Below are positions 32,190-56,869 of a stretch of DNA of 64,000 nt, one piece after another. The stretch's first letter is position 1. The number at the start of each line of letters is the position of its first letter. The notes under the pieces are model-generated. The model was not told where the DNA came from. It saw nothing but the letters and a program-made list of their open reading frames with translations, and did not search any database. The position numbers were made by a program, and so were the translations under genes. Source of the DNA: Macrotis lagotis (Eukaryota; Chordata; Mammalia; Peramelemorphia; Peramelidae); assembly GCF_037893015.1 (NCBI RefSeq), contig NC_133658.1, positions 139,419,822-139,483,821 on the forward strand, in the 5' to 3' direction.

Positions 32190-32810
32190 TGAAAGGCACT
32201 TGGAGAATGACTGAATAAGCTATAATATGATTGTGATAGAATACAATTGTATTATAAGAAGTGATGAACAGGGGCAGCTAGGTGGCGCAGTGGATAAAGC
32301 ACCGGCCCTGGAGTCAGTTCAAATCTGGTCTCAGACACTTAATAATTACCTAGCTGTGTGACCTTGGGCAAGCCACTTAACCCCATTGCCTTGCTAAAAA
32401 CCTAAAAAAATAAAATAAAATAAAACCAGTTGGCTTAAGCCACTTAACCCCATTTTGCCTTGCAAAAGCCTTAAAAAAAAAGTGATGAAAAGGAAGCTCT
32501 CAGAAAAACCTGCAAAGACTTACATGAACTGATGTGAAGTGAACAGAATCAGAACAGTATACACAGTAATAGTAACATAGAATGGTGATCAATTGTGAAT
32601 GACTTAGTTATTCTCAGCTATACAGTGATCTAAGACAATTCCAAAGGACTTGGAATGAAAGATACTCTCCACCTCCAGAGAAAGAACAGATGGGGTTTCA
32701 ATGTAGATCAAAGTACTATTTAAATTTTATTTTTCTTGGGGGTTTTTTTATCTTTTACAACATGACTAAAATGGTAATATGTTTTACATGACTGCAGATG
32801 TTTAATCTAT
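32190..32810 (+). repeat. L1 3' fragment interrupted by a SINE
   Basis: L1 tail text at 32190-32268 resumes at 32490 (AAACCTGCAAAGACTTACAT, then CCAGAGAAAGAACAGATGGG). The gap is exactly the SINE at 32269-32480, which duplicated AGTGATGAA. Confidence 0.7.
32269..32480 (+). repeat. rearranged marsupial SINE inside L1
   Basis: The body lacks the usual segment between GGAGTCAG and GTTCAAAT. After an A-rich tail (about 32393-32426) it carries a second copy of the 3' end (AAGCCACTTAACCCCATTTT plus GCCTTGCAAAAG). The duplication AGTGATGAA flanks the whole at 32260-32268 and 32481-32489, so both parts arrived together. Confidence 0.85.
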
Positions 32811-32879
32811 ATCAACTTGCTTGCATTCTTAATAAGGGAAAAGAGAGTTTGGAACTCAACATTTTTTTTTTATATTCAG

Positions 32880-33065
32880 CCATTCAGTTTATTCAACCAT
32901 TCCCCAATTAGTGGTCTTTCCCTCAATTTTCAAATCTTTACCTCCACAAAAAGAGTTGCTATAAATATTTTTATACACGTAGGTCCTTTCCCCTTTTTTA
33001 TAGCACCAATCTTCTTACTTATTCTCTTTGGCCCAGAACTTTTCCCTCTCCAATTCATCTTGTTT
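32880..33065 (-). repeat. L1 3' fragment
   Basis: Reverse L1 tail text: CCATTCCCCAATTAGTGGTC and GTTGCTATAAATATTTTTAT, opposite in direction to the L1 piece immediately to its left. Confidence 0.6.
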
Positions 33066-33129
33066 GAGAGCTAGTATCCCTTAAATGAGAACTCGACATT
33101 TTAAAAATGTAAAAATATTGTTTTTATAT

Positions 33130-33445
33130 GTAATTGGAAAGAAACATTGAACTGCATTTGGAGATGAATTGGAGGTGAGCAGAGAGACTGAAGCAGAATG
33201 GGTAGATCTGAGAATCATCAGCAGAGAAATGGTAATTTAATCCATGGGATTTGATGAGATTAACAAGTAGTATAGAAGAAGAGAAGAGGGTCCAGGAAAG
33301 AACCCTGAGGGACATCTAGAGTTATAGGTTGTGATCTAGAGGAGGTTCCACCAAAGGTAACAGAAAAGGAAACGTAAATCCAGGAGAGTGGTGTCCCAAA
33401 AATGATTGCATCCAAAGAGTGGTTATTAATAAGTTAGTGTCAAAT
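33130..33445 (+). repeat. old interspersed repeat, right part
   Basis: Text such as GAGAATCATCAGCAGAGAAA, AGAAGAGAAGAGGGTCCAGG and AACCCTGAGGGACATCTAGA is the expected continuation of the unit at 31745-32185, which has been split by L1 insertions. Confidence 0.45.
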
Positions 33446-33489
33446 GTTTTAAGGGGGGTAAAAAGTTGCTATCAGTATAGAAAGAGATC

Positions 33490-33610
33490 CCGAGTAGGGT
33501 ACCCCTAGGGATCTGTGCTTAGCCCTATGTTGTTTAACATGTTTATTTAGGATGTTGATAAAGGCAATACATTTATCAACTCTGCAAAAGTCACAAACCT
33601 AGGGAGGATA
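33490..33610 (+). repeat. CR1/L3-type LINE fragment (RT domain)
   Basis: GTACCCCTAGGGATCTGTGC followed by TTAGCCCTATGTTGTTTAAC resembles the reverse-transcriptase block coding PQGSVLGPLLFNIFI in L3/CR1 elements. It is short and decayed. Confidence 0.6.
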
Positions 33611-33794
33611 AAACACAAGCCAGCATTTTTTCTCTTCTACTACATCCTCTTGGATATCAAATGTACTGATTGGCTTCTGAGATCTCTTCTAATTAAGAGA
33701 TTCTATAAAGTAAATGCAAAATATACATATAAAATAAATGCACAGTAATTTCTAGGCCATGTAAGGATTTGGAAATTTTGTCTTATTGAAAGTT

Positions 33795-34015
33795 CACATA
33801 GCTGGGTGTGAGAGATAGCTAGATAATTCAAAGAGAGCATTGGGCCTGGAGTCAGGAAGACCTGAGTTCAAATGCAGCTTCAGACCCTTCCTAGCTGTAA
33901 CACCCAGGGAAGTCACTTAACCTATTTGCTTTAATCCATCTGAGAAGGAAATGGCAAACTATTCCAATAATCTCTGTCAAGAAAACTCCACAATGGAAGT
34001 CAGGGAGAATCAGAA
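33795..34015 (+). repeat. second marsupial SINE type
   Basis: Forward copy with GGAGTCAGGAAGACCTGAGT, AAATGGCAAACTATTCCAAT and a GTCAAGAAAACTCC block near the 3' end. Confidence 0.7.
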
Positions 34016-34019
34016 CAAC

Positions 34020-35257
34020 AAAGGAATTGGGGGTAGCATCCTACAGCTGGGGAGGGTGAGGATAATGAGTTCAATGAGTTCAGGGTGAGCTCAAGAGTTC
34101 TGAGCTGTAATAGAGCTAAAGCCAATCCAATATATGCACTAAACTAGGACTGACTTAGGACCCCCAGCAGCAAGAGTTCTTGAAGGGCACAAACCAGCCC
34201 TGGTCAGGTCAAAGTTTCCATGCTAAATAGTGATGGGGACAGTTCCATGAGTGGCACTTCCAACCTAAACAAGATAAAGAAATTCATTCTAAAACAAAGG
34301 GAAAAAAGCACGCATGCTGGTGAAATCATAATAGAATGTCTAGAGAGAGAAAAGACATGCTTGGGGGACACTTAGATAGGGGCAGACAGAAGAAGAAATA
34401 TGAACTATCACAGGTGACTAGAAGCACAATCAGAAAGGGAGGTGAACCAGGAGAGAATAGTGTTCTAGGAGCAAAGAAAGAGACAATATTCAGGAAAGGG
34501 GGAAAGGCAATATTTTGAATGTTCATGTAGGAGAAGGAATGGCAAAAAAAGTCAGTGGATTTTAAAATGAAGATGTCATTGGCTCCCTTTTAGTAAAAAC
34601 TAAACAGAATGATGAGAAGCCAATCTTGTACTAGTGAAGACTAATTACATGCATGAAATCATGTGTTCATCAAATCATTACATAATAAGAGTTCACATTT
34701 CTACAGTGATTTGCAATTCACAAAATAGCATTAGAGGAATAATGATTTGGAAGCCAAGTTGAAAAACTTTAAAGAGCAGATGGTCGGTGAAGAGGTGTAG
34801 AAAGTAAATGGGGAGATTACTTTTCTGTGTAGTGTGGTTATACACTCCTGGGTACCTCCTTTCACATTTGGGGTCCCCCCCCAAAAAAAGATATTCCAGG
34901 TTGGAGACACTCAAGTCAGAACCCAATAAAAAATTGTTGCTCTGAAGCCTCCACCAATGTGTTTATTTTTACTAGCCAGTGAAATGACATATTGATTAAA
35001 AAGTTTCCCATTAAGTAACATATAAAATAATGTATACTCTGATCAATTTAACCACTGATCACTGTCCATGACTTATCCAAACCTTGTATCTCAAGATCTA
35101 ATGTAGTGTTCTATTTACTAAATTTTTGTGGAATCTATAAAATGACCATTTTGATGATGATATCGTTTACTGATGATCATGAAGTTGAATATTCCAAACT
35201 TTTTTTTTAATGGACATATCACACCTGGAATACTTTGCCCTCTCTCCAAACCATTGT
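34020..35257. other. intergenic, no gene seen
   Basis: Unassigned sequence left of the inverted repeat. It contains no recognisable exon. The open frames at 34326-34526 and 34336-34518 overlap on opposite strands of purine-rich DNA and look like chance. Confidence 0.45.
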
Positions 35258-35720
35258 GCCTTTGCCTATGGAATATTCTAATCAGTAGTACTTGCAGCTC
35301 TTGCCTCTAGAACTTATTTTTGAATCCTAGGCCATCTAGTGTGGCAAACAGAATTCCAGGTATTCTTGAAACAGGATATCCTTTTCCCAAGGAAGAGTCA
35401 GGGGTCCTTGCGTTATTCACTGATGCTTTATTTCAAAAATATGAAGATAAGATCTTACTTTGACCTTCAAAGTGTCATTGGGGTAAACAATTTTCTTTGT
35501 TGGCCATTGAAACCAACCCTCCCCTGAATCCAATGAAACGTTTGAAATAAAGCATCAGTGAATAACGCAAGGACCCCTGACTCTTCCTTGGGAAAAGGAT
35601 ATCCTGTTTCAAGAATACCTGGAATTCTGTTTGCCACACTAGATGGCCTAGGATTCAAAAATAAGTTCTAGAGGCAAGAGCTGCAAGTACTACTGATTAG
35701 AATATTCCATAGGCAAAGGC
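35258..35720. repeat. perfect inverted repeat, 180-bp arms and 103-bp loop
   Basis: Left arm 35258-35437 and right arm 35541-35720 are exact reverse complements at all 180 positions (paired positions add up to 70978). Pairing ends at 35438/35540. The spacer at 35438-35540 is unrelated to the arms. The arms do not match any SINE, MIR or L1 family in the window, and I see no target duplication at the outer edges. The frames at 35339-35527 and 35467-35658 are mirror images created by the palindrome. Confidence 0.98.
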
Positions 35721-36342
35721 TTTCATTTGAAAAAAAAAGTCTTATTAAGTACCCATACTGAGCAGAGCAGTATACAGATTATTAAGAGGAATCACAAGAA
35801 CTTTTGTGGCAAATTGTGAAAAGTCCAAGCAAGGGATGTCCCTCCAATCAAGTCAGATCTTATCTTATAATCCAAACTTAGAAAATTTCCTGAAGACCAG
35901 AGAAATTGTGACCTGCTCATCACATGGGATGAGAAATGTACATAAAATCAAATGAAATCAAACATAACTCTTCTACAAATACAATTTCTAGTCTAGGAGG
36001 AAAGGTTGAAATATTATATATGAGTTCTTTGAAATACTATCATGGTGCCCAAGGGATCTTCACTCTCTGATCATTTGCTTTTGGATGGTCTTCCAGCCTA
36101 AAATGTGTGGTCAACAACTGAACACAAGACTATGATAATGGTCTGATTAGAGCAGAGTAAAATTCTAGACAAAATGCTTCAATTAAAAAATATTGGGTGC
36201 CATTCCTTGGCAGTCCTAGCCTACCCCTATCCATTACTGATACTGATTTCTCCCCAAAATTCAATTCACTTTTCCTCTTCCCCTTCCTGCCCTACCAATT
36301 GAAAAGCAGAATGTAAGTTCCTTGGGTGTAGGGACTTTATTT

Positions 36343-36904
36343 TTTTTTAGAAAGATTTTATTTATTTTAAGTTTTACAATTTTCCCCCTAATCTTGCTTC
36401 CCTCCCCCCACCCCCACAGAAGGCAGTCTGTTAGTCTGGGATGTAGGAACATTCTATGGCATACATTGATCTCAGTTGAATGTGATGACAGAGAAATCAT
36501 ATCCTTAAGGAAGAAAAATAAAGAGATAGCAAAATTGCATAATAAGAAACCGGGTTTTTTCCCCCTAAGTTAAAGGTAATAGTCTTTGGTCTTTGTTTAA
36601 AATCCACAGTTCTTTCTCTGGATACAGATGGTATTCTCCATTGCAGACAGCCCCAAATTGTCCCTGGTTGTAGCACTGATGGAATGATTGAGTCCATCAA
36701 GGTTGATCATCACCCCCATGTTGCTGTTAGGGTGTACAGTGTTCTTCTGGTTCTGCTGATCTCACTCGGCATCAGTTCATGCTGAATTCCTATCCCTCCT
36801 GGTGTTCTGACATACACATACCACAGTTTGCTAAGCCATTCCCCAATTGAAGGACATTTACTTAATTTCCAATTCTTTGCCACCACAAACAGGGCTGCTA
36901 TGGT
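36343..36904 (-). repeat. 5'-truncated L1, 562 bp
   Basis: Reverse L1 3' end from the A-tail complement (TTTTTTTTAGAAAGATTTTA) to a truncation near CAGGGCTGCTATG. The target duplication is GTGTAGGGACTTTATTT at 36326-36342 and GTGTAAGGACTTTATTT at 36905-36921. Confidence 0.85.
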
Positions 36905-36918
36905 GTGTAAGGACTTTA

Positions 36919-37073
36919 TTTGTTTGTTTATTTATTTAGCAAGGCAATGGGGTTAAGTGGCTTGCCCAAGGCCACACAGCTAGGTAATTATTGAGTGTCT
37001 GAGGCAGAATTTAAACTCAGGTCCTCCTGACTCCTGGGCCTGGTGCTCTATCCAACTGCCACCTAGCCGCCCC
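36919..37073 (-). repeat. marsupial tRNA-derived SINE
   Basis: Reverse copy with GGCTTGCCCAAGGCCACACA and the head complement GCCACCTAGCCGCCCC. The target duplication is TAGGGACTTTA at 37074-37084, with the left copy (TAAGGACTTTA) now part of the L1 duplication. Confidence 0.85.
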
Positions 37074-37602
37074 TAGGGACTTTAAACAAATACCTTTCCT
37101 TAAGATATTCTTAAGATTGTCCTTAAGTTTCATCCCCACCAAGACACAGGGAATCTTCACTGACTTTGCGCCAAAGCCTATAATTCTCTCCTTCCTCTCT
37201 ACCTCCTAGCTTTCCAGACTTCTTTTAGTCTCTGCTAAAGTCCCACATCCTGTAAGAAATTTCTATGATTCTCAACGCTGGGACTTTCTGGCTGATAGTC
37301 CCTACGCTTTATCCTGTATTTATCTTGATTGTACATATGGGTTTGCATGTGATCTCTTGAGGGAGGGGGGGTGCTGTTTTTTCTCAATTCCCACTCGGGC
37401 CCCTTGGAGCGGACCCTTAATTCGAGTTTACTGACTTGTCTCTAAATGCCGCCCACCTGACATCCAGCTGCAGAAGGGGGTGACTCCGTCTCACAGCCTG
37501 GCTTTAGTTTGGATTCGGGTAACTCTGTCTAGAAGAGGGCCTGCGCTATTTCTTCCACTTGCATCGGGGCGCACTACGACTTCAAAGTTAAGATGTCATT
37601 GC

Positions 37603-37716
37603 TGGGGCAGCCCTGGAGTCAGGAGGACCTGAGTTCAAATCCGGCCTCGGACACTTAATAACGACTTAGCTGTGTGGCCTTGGGTGAGCCACTTAACCCC
37701 ACTGCCTGGCAAAAAC
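37603..37716 (+). repeat. 5'-truncated marsupial SINE at the CpG island edge
   Basis: Only the second part is present (CCTGGAGTCAGGAGGACCTG, then the B-box region and GGCAAAAACGG); the A-box half is missing. It has kept or gained CpGs (CCGGCCTCGGACAC, AATAACGAC) where copies elsewhere have lost them. Confidence 0.8.
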
Positions 37717-37743
37717 GGTTTCCTCGGGAGTGCGCGCTGCCCC

Positions 37744-37777
37744 AGGGAGGGGGTGGGGGTGGGGGTGGGGGTGGGGA
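37744..37777 (+). promoter_or_regulatory. G-quadruplex-prone G-run
   Basis: Five or more G-tracts (GGGAGGGGGTGGGGGTGGGG and on) separated by single bases, about 670 bp upstream of the PLPBP start codon. Confidence 0.8.
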
Positions 37778-38244
37778 TCGGCCCCGAAAAACCTCAGAGG
37801 GGAGGGGCAACGGGCAGATGCCCCCGAAGCCAAGTCTCAGGATTTCGTTCTTTATTCCTGAGCCCGGCGGCCGCACCAGACCACACAGACCCCCACGCAC
37901 ACACCAGGACTCCCAGGAAGGAGGCGGCGCTCGTCCCGGAGCCTGCGGCGCCCGCCGCCTCTCCGAGCCTCCGCTTCCTCCCCCGTCCCCCCGCGGAGCT
38001 GCCGTAGGCGAGCGGGAGCGCAGCACGCAAGCGCGGAAGGGACTGATCCACCTTCCTAAGCGGGGGGGAGCAACTGGAGGGATCCAGCAGGGCCCCGCTC
38101 TGCGCAGTTCTCTCATCCCGCGGACTCGCAGCCTCCATGCTCCCGCGTCCCGCGTCTGCTACTCGGAACAGACCCTTCTCTCAGCCTCACCGCATCCCAC
38201 CCGGTTACTCAATGTTGCCGTCGGCACCCCCCCCCGACCTCCTA

Positions 38245-38406
38245 AATATGGCCTCTCCAGGGAGGCGAGGACGTCATCACCGGCAAGGGGACGCGTAACC
38301 ATTGGCCGGGAGGAGCCAGCGGCGTGCTGTGATTGGTCTAACTGGCGGGGAGAGGGCGGAACCGGAAAAAGGTCCAAGCCGGCGCCCAAGGAGGAGAGGC
38401 GGGGCC
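38245..38406 (+). promoter_or_regulatory. PLPBP: PLPBP core promoter motif cluster
   Basis: In order: a YY1-like AATATGGC (38245-38252), an ACGTCA half-CRE (38271-38276), two inverted CCAAT boxes ATTGG (38301-38305 and 38332-38336, 31 bp apart), an ETS-type ACCGGAA (38361-38367) and a GC box AGGCGGGGCC (38398-38407). This is the usual make-up of a TATA-less housekeeping promoter. Motifs are seen; use is inferred. Confidence 0.6.
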
Positions 38407-38443
38407 CTTTGGAGCGACTTGGGCTGTATGGAGGACCGCCGGC

Positions 38444-52516
<14,073 letters not shown>

Positions 52517-53524
52517 ACCAAGAAAGGAAAAGCCTCTACCTATCAAGGACCATGTGTGGAAAATTTAACTATGCACTAACCCAAATTTTAATTTTTATAA
52601 CCCAGGTTGTAGGGCAACACTTCTTTTGTTAAAATTTGGGCCTTTGAGCTCTACTTATTATTGTATTGATGGAAATCATCCTTATTTAATATCTTTGATA
52701 CCTTAGATCCATTTAAGTCATTGACTTAGGACTGTCATGGAACTAGAGAATCAAGGCAGGAAAGGTACCAAATCAGAATTAACCCTTGATCCTCTCCAGA
52801 AATACTAACTCATCATGAATGCCTTTTTGCAAGTTGAAATGTGTTCACCAAAGCCTATATTTAACTGCTATCAAATGTATTTTCAGTTGCTCTTCCCCTA
52901 TTCACTGGTGCTTCATCTACTCTTAATAGAGATGGAGACCCTCCAGAGTAACCACCATCCCTGCCCCGAGATAGGCTTGGGCGCCTTCATCCTCTCTCTT
53001 TCATAATATGCCCAAAGATAATGTTCACTTTCTCTATTGAAGAATAGCAGAAATAGACAAATTCATGGCTCATATTGTGCTCCACTCCCAAAAGGCAGCT
53101 GCTGAATTAATGAACTTGGTGTGATTAGCCTTTCTGTTCTTTTGATCCTGAAAATAGGATTTGTGATTAGTTGCATCTCACCTCCTATCCTAGGGAATGG
53201 AATCTCCCCCCAAAAGGTGGCAACATAAAATTTTTAGTATATATATATATATAGTCTGCTTCCTTGTTTCTGATGGCGAAATTTAATGGTAGTTTTCCAG
53301 AAATGGACAGAGCCCTTCAAATCTAGGCCAAGTCAAAAGCTTCAAACAGGACTGACTTTGAGTACTCCTCCTTACAGAGTATTCCAGCAGCCAAGTTTAT
53401 ACCTCCCAACCATATTTTGAAGTAATCATTTTGTAAATTTTCCTGTTTACTAGCAAAATAGCTTGGCTTTTATGAGCATGAAAATGGCCAAAATGCACTA
53501 TTGAAAATACATGGGAAAAAAAAG

Positions 53525-53526
<2 letters not shown>

Positions 53527-53562
<36 letters not shown>

Positions 53563-53613
53563 GTGTGCGTGTGTGTGCGTGTGTGTGCGTGTGTGCATGT
53601 GTGTGTGTGTGTT
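53527..53613. repeat. (TG)n microsatellite with regular CG steps, in the 3' UTR
   Basis: A run of GT followed by four or five GTGTGTGC units, then GTGTGCAT and GT again. It explains the long His/Thr frames on the minus strand at 53397-53658. Confidence 0.96.
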
Positions 53614-53781
53614 GAGCGCACCTCCCCCATAAATTAGCTTCTTGCTTAATTTATTCAATCTCTGGACTTAATTTTATAGATTAACCTGTGAAATATTATG
53701 TGAATGTAATTTTTAAAAATTCTTAATCCAATATGAATTCTGTGCTTTTAAAGCTACAGTGTGATAGTTCATAGTCTACTA

Positions 53782-53787
53782 AATAAA
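53782..53787 (+). terminator. PLPBP: PLPBP poly(A) signal AATAAA
   Basis: The first strong canonical hexamer after the stop codon, 1.27 kb downstream and just ahead of a SINE. Other AATAAA hexamers near 54657 and 54841 lie beyond the SINE and are less likely. Confidence 0.65.
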
Positions 53788-53888
53788 AATGTAAGTTTGA
53801 ATTATGCCATCTGTGCCAATACAAAGCAATTAAAAGATTATTTTTTTTATACTCTGTTGTAGTAAATGTGTTCTTTGAAATGATAGGG

Positions 53889-54036
53889 AGGGGTGGTTAG
53901 GTGGTGCAGTGGATAAAGTACCAGCCCTGGAGTCAGGAGTGCCTGGGTTCAAATCCGGTCTCAGACACAATAATTGCCTAGCTCTGTGGCCTTGGGCAAG
54001 CCACTTAACCCCATTGCCTTGCAAAAACTAAAAAGG
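53889..54036 (+). repeat. marsupial tRNA-derived SINE
   Basis: GGGTGGTTAGGTGGTGCAGT head, GGTTCAAATCCGGTCTCAGA and CCTTGCAAAAACTAAAAAGG tail. The target duplication is unclear. Confidence 0.88.
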
Positions 54037-54039
54037 GGG

Positions 54040-55300
54040 GGGCAGCAACTTTACTGGCTTCATTTCATTTTGGAAAACAGCTTCTTTCAAAATCACTACT
54101 GTAGCCAAATTTCAGCAATGGATGAAAAAAGGGATTATCATCAACCTAAAGAGGGAGAAAAAAAAGCCTTAGAAATTATCAAGATGAGTAATGCTGCCCT
54201 CCTGTACTCCCTAAAACACACCTCTAGATGGCGACATTTCCTAACCCTGCAAAGTCCAGGGACCGGCTAAACCCAGGAGGCTATTGAGTCCTAACTAGTG
54301 AACATGTCCCCATGACAAATACAAGGGAGAGGCAGCAGCAGGGTCCTTGGGACCCAGGGGCTCAGGTAAGCCAAAATGGAGGAAGCAGAATAACTGAGAG
54401 ACCCTAAGGGAGAGGGAAATGTGAGCCTGGGAAGGAGGCAGTCCTGCCTCTGAATCTGATTCCAGAACAGCCCTCTGGGTTTTGATGAGTGGAAGAGGGC
54501 ACCAGCCTACTGGAAGGGCAGCCAAAGGACAGATGAACATAAGGATCATCCTTCAGGCAGTCCTATTACTGGCCAACAACCAAAAAAAGGGGTGGGATTG
54601 TCCTCCCCATGCCAGGATCCAAAGTTCTGGTGTGCTCTGCTACCATTCTTTCCTCAAATAAACTTAGGTGTCCCTCTTCTTTGAATTAAACCAAATTTCT
54701 TTTAAACTCTATTTTTAGCCTACCTTGCCTCCTTTTAACTCAACATTCAAATGATTTTCCCCACCACCACCACCAGAAAGGAAAACTTTATATTTGTATC
54801 ACAGTTTTCAAAGCATTTTCACTTGTGCCTTATTGATCCAAATAAAGCCCTCTGTAGCCTTATATGAAAATGACAGCAGGTTCTTGGCTATTCCAGTGAA
54901 GCATGAAATCCAATAGATACTTCCAAACTGGACAGGACTGGAAAATGTCACTTATCCATGGACCAGCCTAGCTAGGTACAGAGAAGCACATCATCAAAAG
55001 GTTGGGGAAGAAGGTCGTATCTTACAAGATGTAGCTCTCTTTGAAAGTTAAGAAAATTAAGTATATTCTGAAAAATAAAATATTAAACGACTCAAGTTTT
55101 ACATTTGGGACAAGAGGGTGTGTGTATACAGATAGGTATGGTTTGCATTTCATCCACAAACACTTCTACTTGGGGATAGCCCCCCTTCCCCTCATCCCTA
55201 ATAGGCATTCTTTTAATTCAGATTTGTTGGGTTTCATTCAAGATGGCTTATCTTGAAGTCTATACATTAAAGTAATTCAGAGTGCAAACTATGATCTTCT
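54040..55300. other. downstream flank of PLPBP, no gene seen
   Basis: Mostly unique sequence. The frames at 53974-54270 and 54295-54549 show no family resemblance. No splice-bounded exon is convincing. Confidence 0.5.
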
Positions 55301-55500
55301 GAAGCTGACAAAGCAAGGCTTAAAAAGCATTTTACCAATATGGGATTTGATGCTCAAAGCAGTCCTGTGTGGTAGGTAAAGTGTAATTATTTCATTTGAA
55401 GAGGAGATATCAAAGGTCCAGAAGCCACTTTCCAAGGTCACAGTTGATAAGTTCTATAACTAGGACTCAAATTCAGATCATCTGACTCCAGTTTCCTTCC
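55300..55500 (-). repeat. MIR SINE remnant
   Basis: Degraded reverse MIR: AAAAAGCATTTTACCAATAT, then CAAGGTCACAGTTGATAAGT and CAAATTCAGATCATCTGACT. Confidence 0.55.
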
Positions 55501-55509
55501 CCAATATCT

Positions 55510-55680
55510 CTTAGGCTAATTGTGTGTTCAATCATATCTAATTCTTCATGACTCCATTTGGGGTTTTCTTGGCCAAGATACTGGAGTGGAAGAAACAGAC
55601 AAACAAAATTTAGTGACATCCAAAGGCACACAGTTAAGTGTCTTCCTGACTCCAAGCTCAACTAACTGCCCTAGAATTCA
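55510..55680 (-). repeat. second marsupial SINE type
   Basis: TTCAATCATATCTAATTCTT, CATTTGGGGTTTTCTTGGCC and GATACTGGAGTGG, reverse strand. Confidence 0.65.
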
Positions 55681-56359
55681 GGACAGCATTCCATCCCTCT
55701 TTTTCCCTATAGGGAAAACTGAAATGGTAGTAAGTTGGTTTGTCTCAACTGTTTTCCAAAGCTAGAGATACTTTGGGGCCAGAGGTGAAATGGAATCGAG
55801 GGCATCTGGAAAGCAAGTCAGTGTCCAAGACTATCCTGCAGAAGTTGATGTGCTGCTGCTCTTCATGAAACTTGGAAGAAGTTTCTCTCTATAGTTTTCC
55901 CTCCCCCTCTTTCCTGCCTACCCCTTTCCCCAAGGAGGACAGGATTTAATTAGTGGAACAATAGGAAATGATTTTCTTTGGGAACTATGACTATCTTGAC
56001 TGCTTATGGCTGTAAGCTGTGATATCAGCCTCCTGACCAAGTACAAAGAATTCTAAGCAGTTCACCAAGTATTTTATTGCTCCTCAAGAGACCAGGGTTG
56101 TTTCTTTTTTTTGGTTCCCCCCTCTCCCTCCAGGGGGGTAGAGGGGGTGGGAGGGGGAAAGTTTTTATACCCACTTGGCACCAGTGGTAGGTTGTGGGTC
56201 AGTTGTTATTTTTAGGGCACTAGGGCCCATAACTCAGTTTTCTTTCCATTACCATTACCAGGTCCCCAAGAATCTAAATTCCAGAGCTATTTTTTTGTAA
56301 GTTTGGAAAGGATAAACTAAACTGACAGAAGGGAGATTTGATATCTTTGAGAGGATCTG

Positions 56360-56520
56360 TGATAGTGTGGAAAGAACAGCCAACTAGGGAGTCAGAAAGC
56401 GAGGGTTCAAGTCCTGCTAGTTAACAAACTTCAGTTTCTACTTAATAAGTAAAAAAGAATGAGATAGATAATCTTTAAAGTCCCTTCTAACTGATATTCT
56501 GAGTGTCTATAGTTCCTTTT
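56360..56520 (+). repeat. MIR SINE remnant
   Basis: AACTAGGGAGTCAGAAAGCG, GGGTTCAAGTCCTGCTAGTT and the TAAAGTCCCTTCTAACTGAT end. Confidence 0.6.
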
Positions 56521-56869
56521 TTTTTTTTAGTTAATTTGGGACTGGAACTACCAATTTTGCCCAGCCTAGGGGGCTACTCTCAGGCTCCACTTCATTACTG
56601 ATCAGCACATTCTATTGATCCCCTCTTTAGATGGCCCCATGGCCTCCTGCTCTCAAGAGCCCATCATATTGGTGTCAGAATTAGACTTCTAGCACCCAGA
56701 ACCCCCCCAAATTCAAGTGATGGACCATTCTTAGCCTCAGCAGTAAGGATTATGGGCACACACCATCATGCCCATTTAGGATTATATTCTTAAAGATCTG
56801 AAGTTCTCAAACTTTGAGATAAATATGTAAACAAATCCAAGTCAATTCAGAAGACCTAGTTTGAGAGTC

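Larger units (their letters stand above)
36290..37350. repeat. L2 LINE 3' remnant, split by two insertions
   Basis: L2-like tail wording (AATGTAAGTTCCTTGGGTGT, AGGGACTTTA) is interrupted at 36343-37073 by an L1 tail and a SINE. Below 37100 lies sequence of the same general L2 style (CTGTATTTATCTTGATTGTA). The order of insertions can be read from the target duplications. Confidence 0.55.
52517..53805 (+). other. PLPBP: PLPBP 3' UTR
   Basis: About 1.29 kb from the stop to just after the AATAAA at 53782. It contains a short (TA)n run near 53238 and the TG/CG microsatellite at 53527-53613. No SINE interrupts it. Confidence 0.65.

Noticed and set aside
35339-35658. Two 62-63-codon frames, one on each strand, sharing sequence
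   Set aside because: Mirror images produced by the inverted repeat; no family resemblance.
38428-38443. Upstream ATG at 38428 as the PLPBP start
   Set aside because: It is out of frame with the conserved protein; no in-frame ATG matches human Met1.
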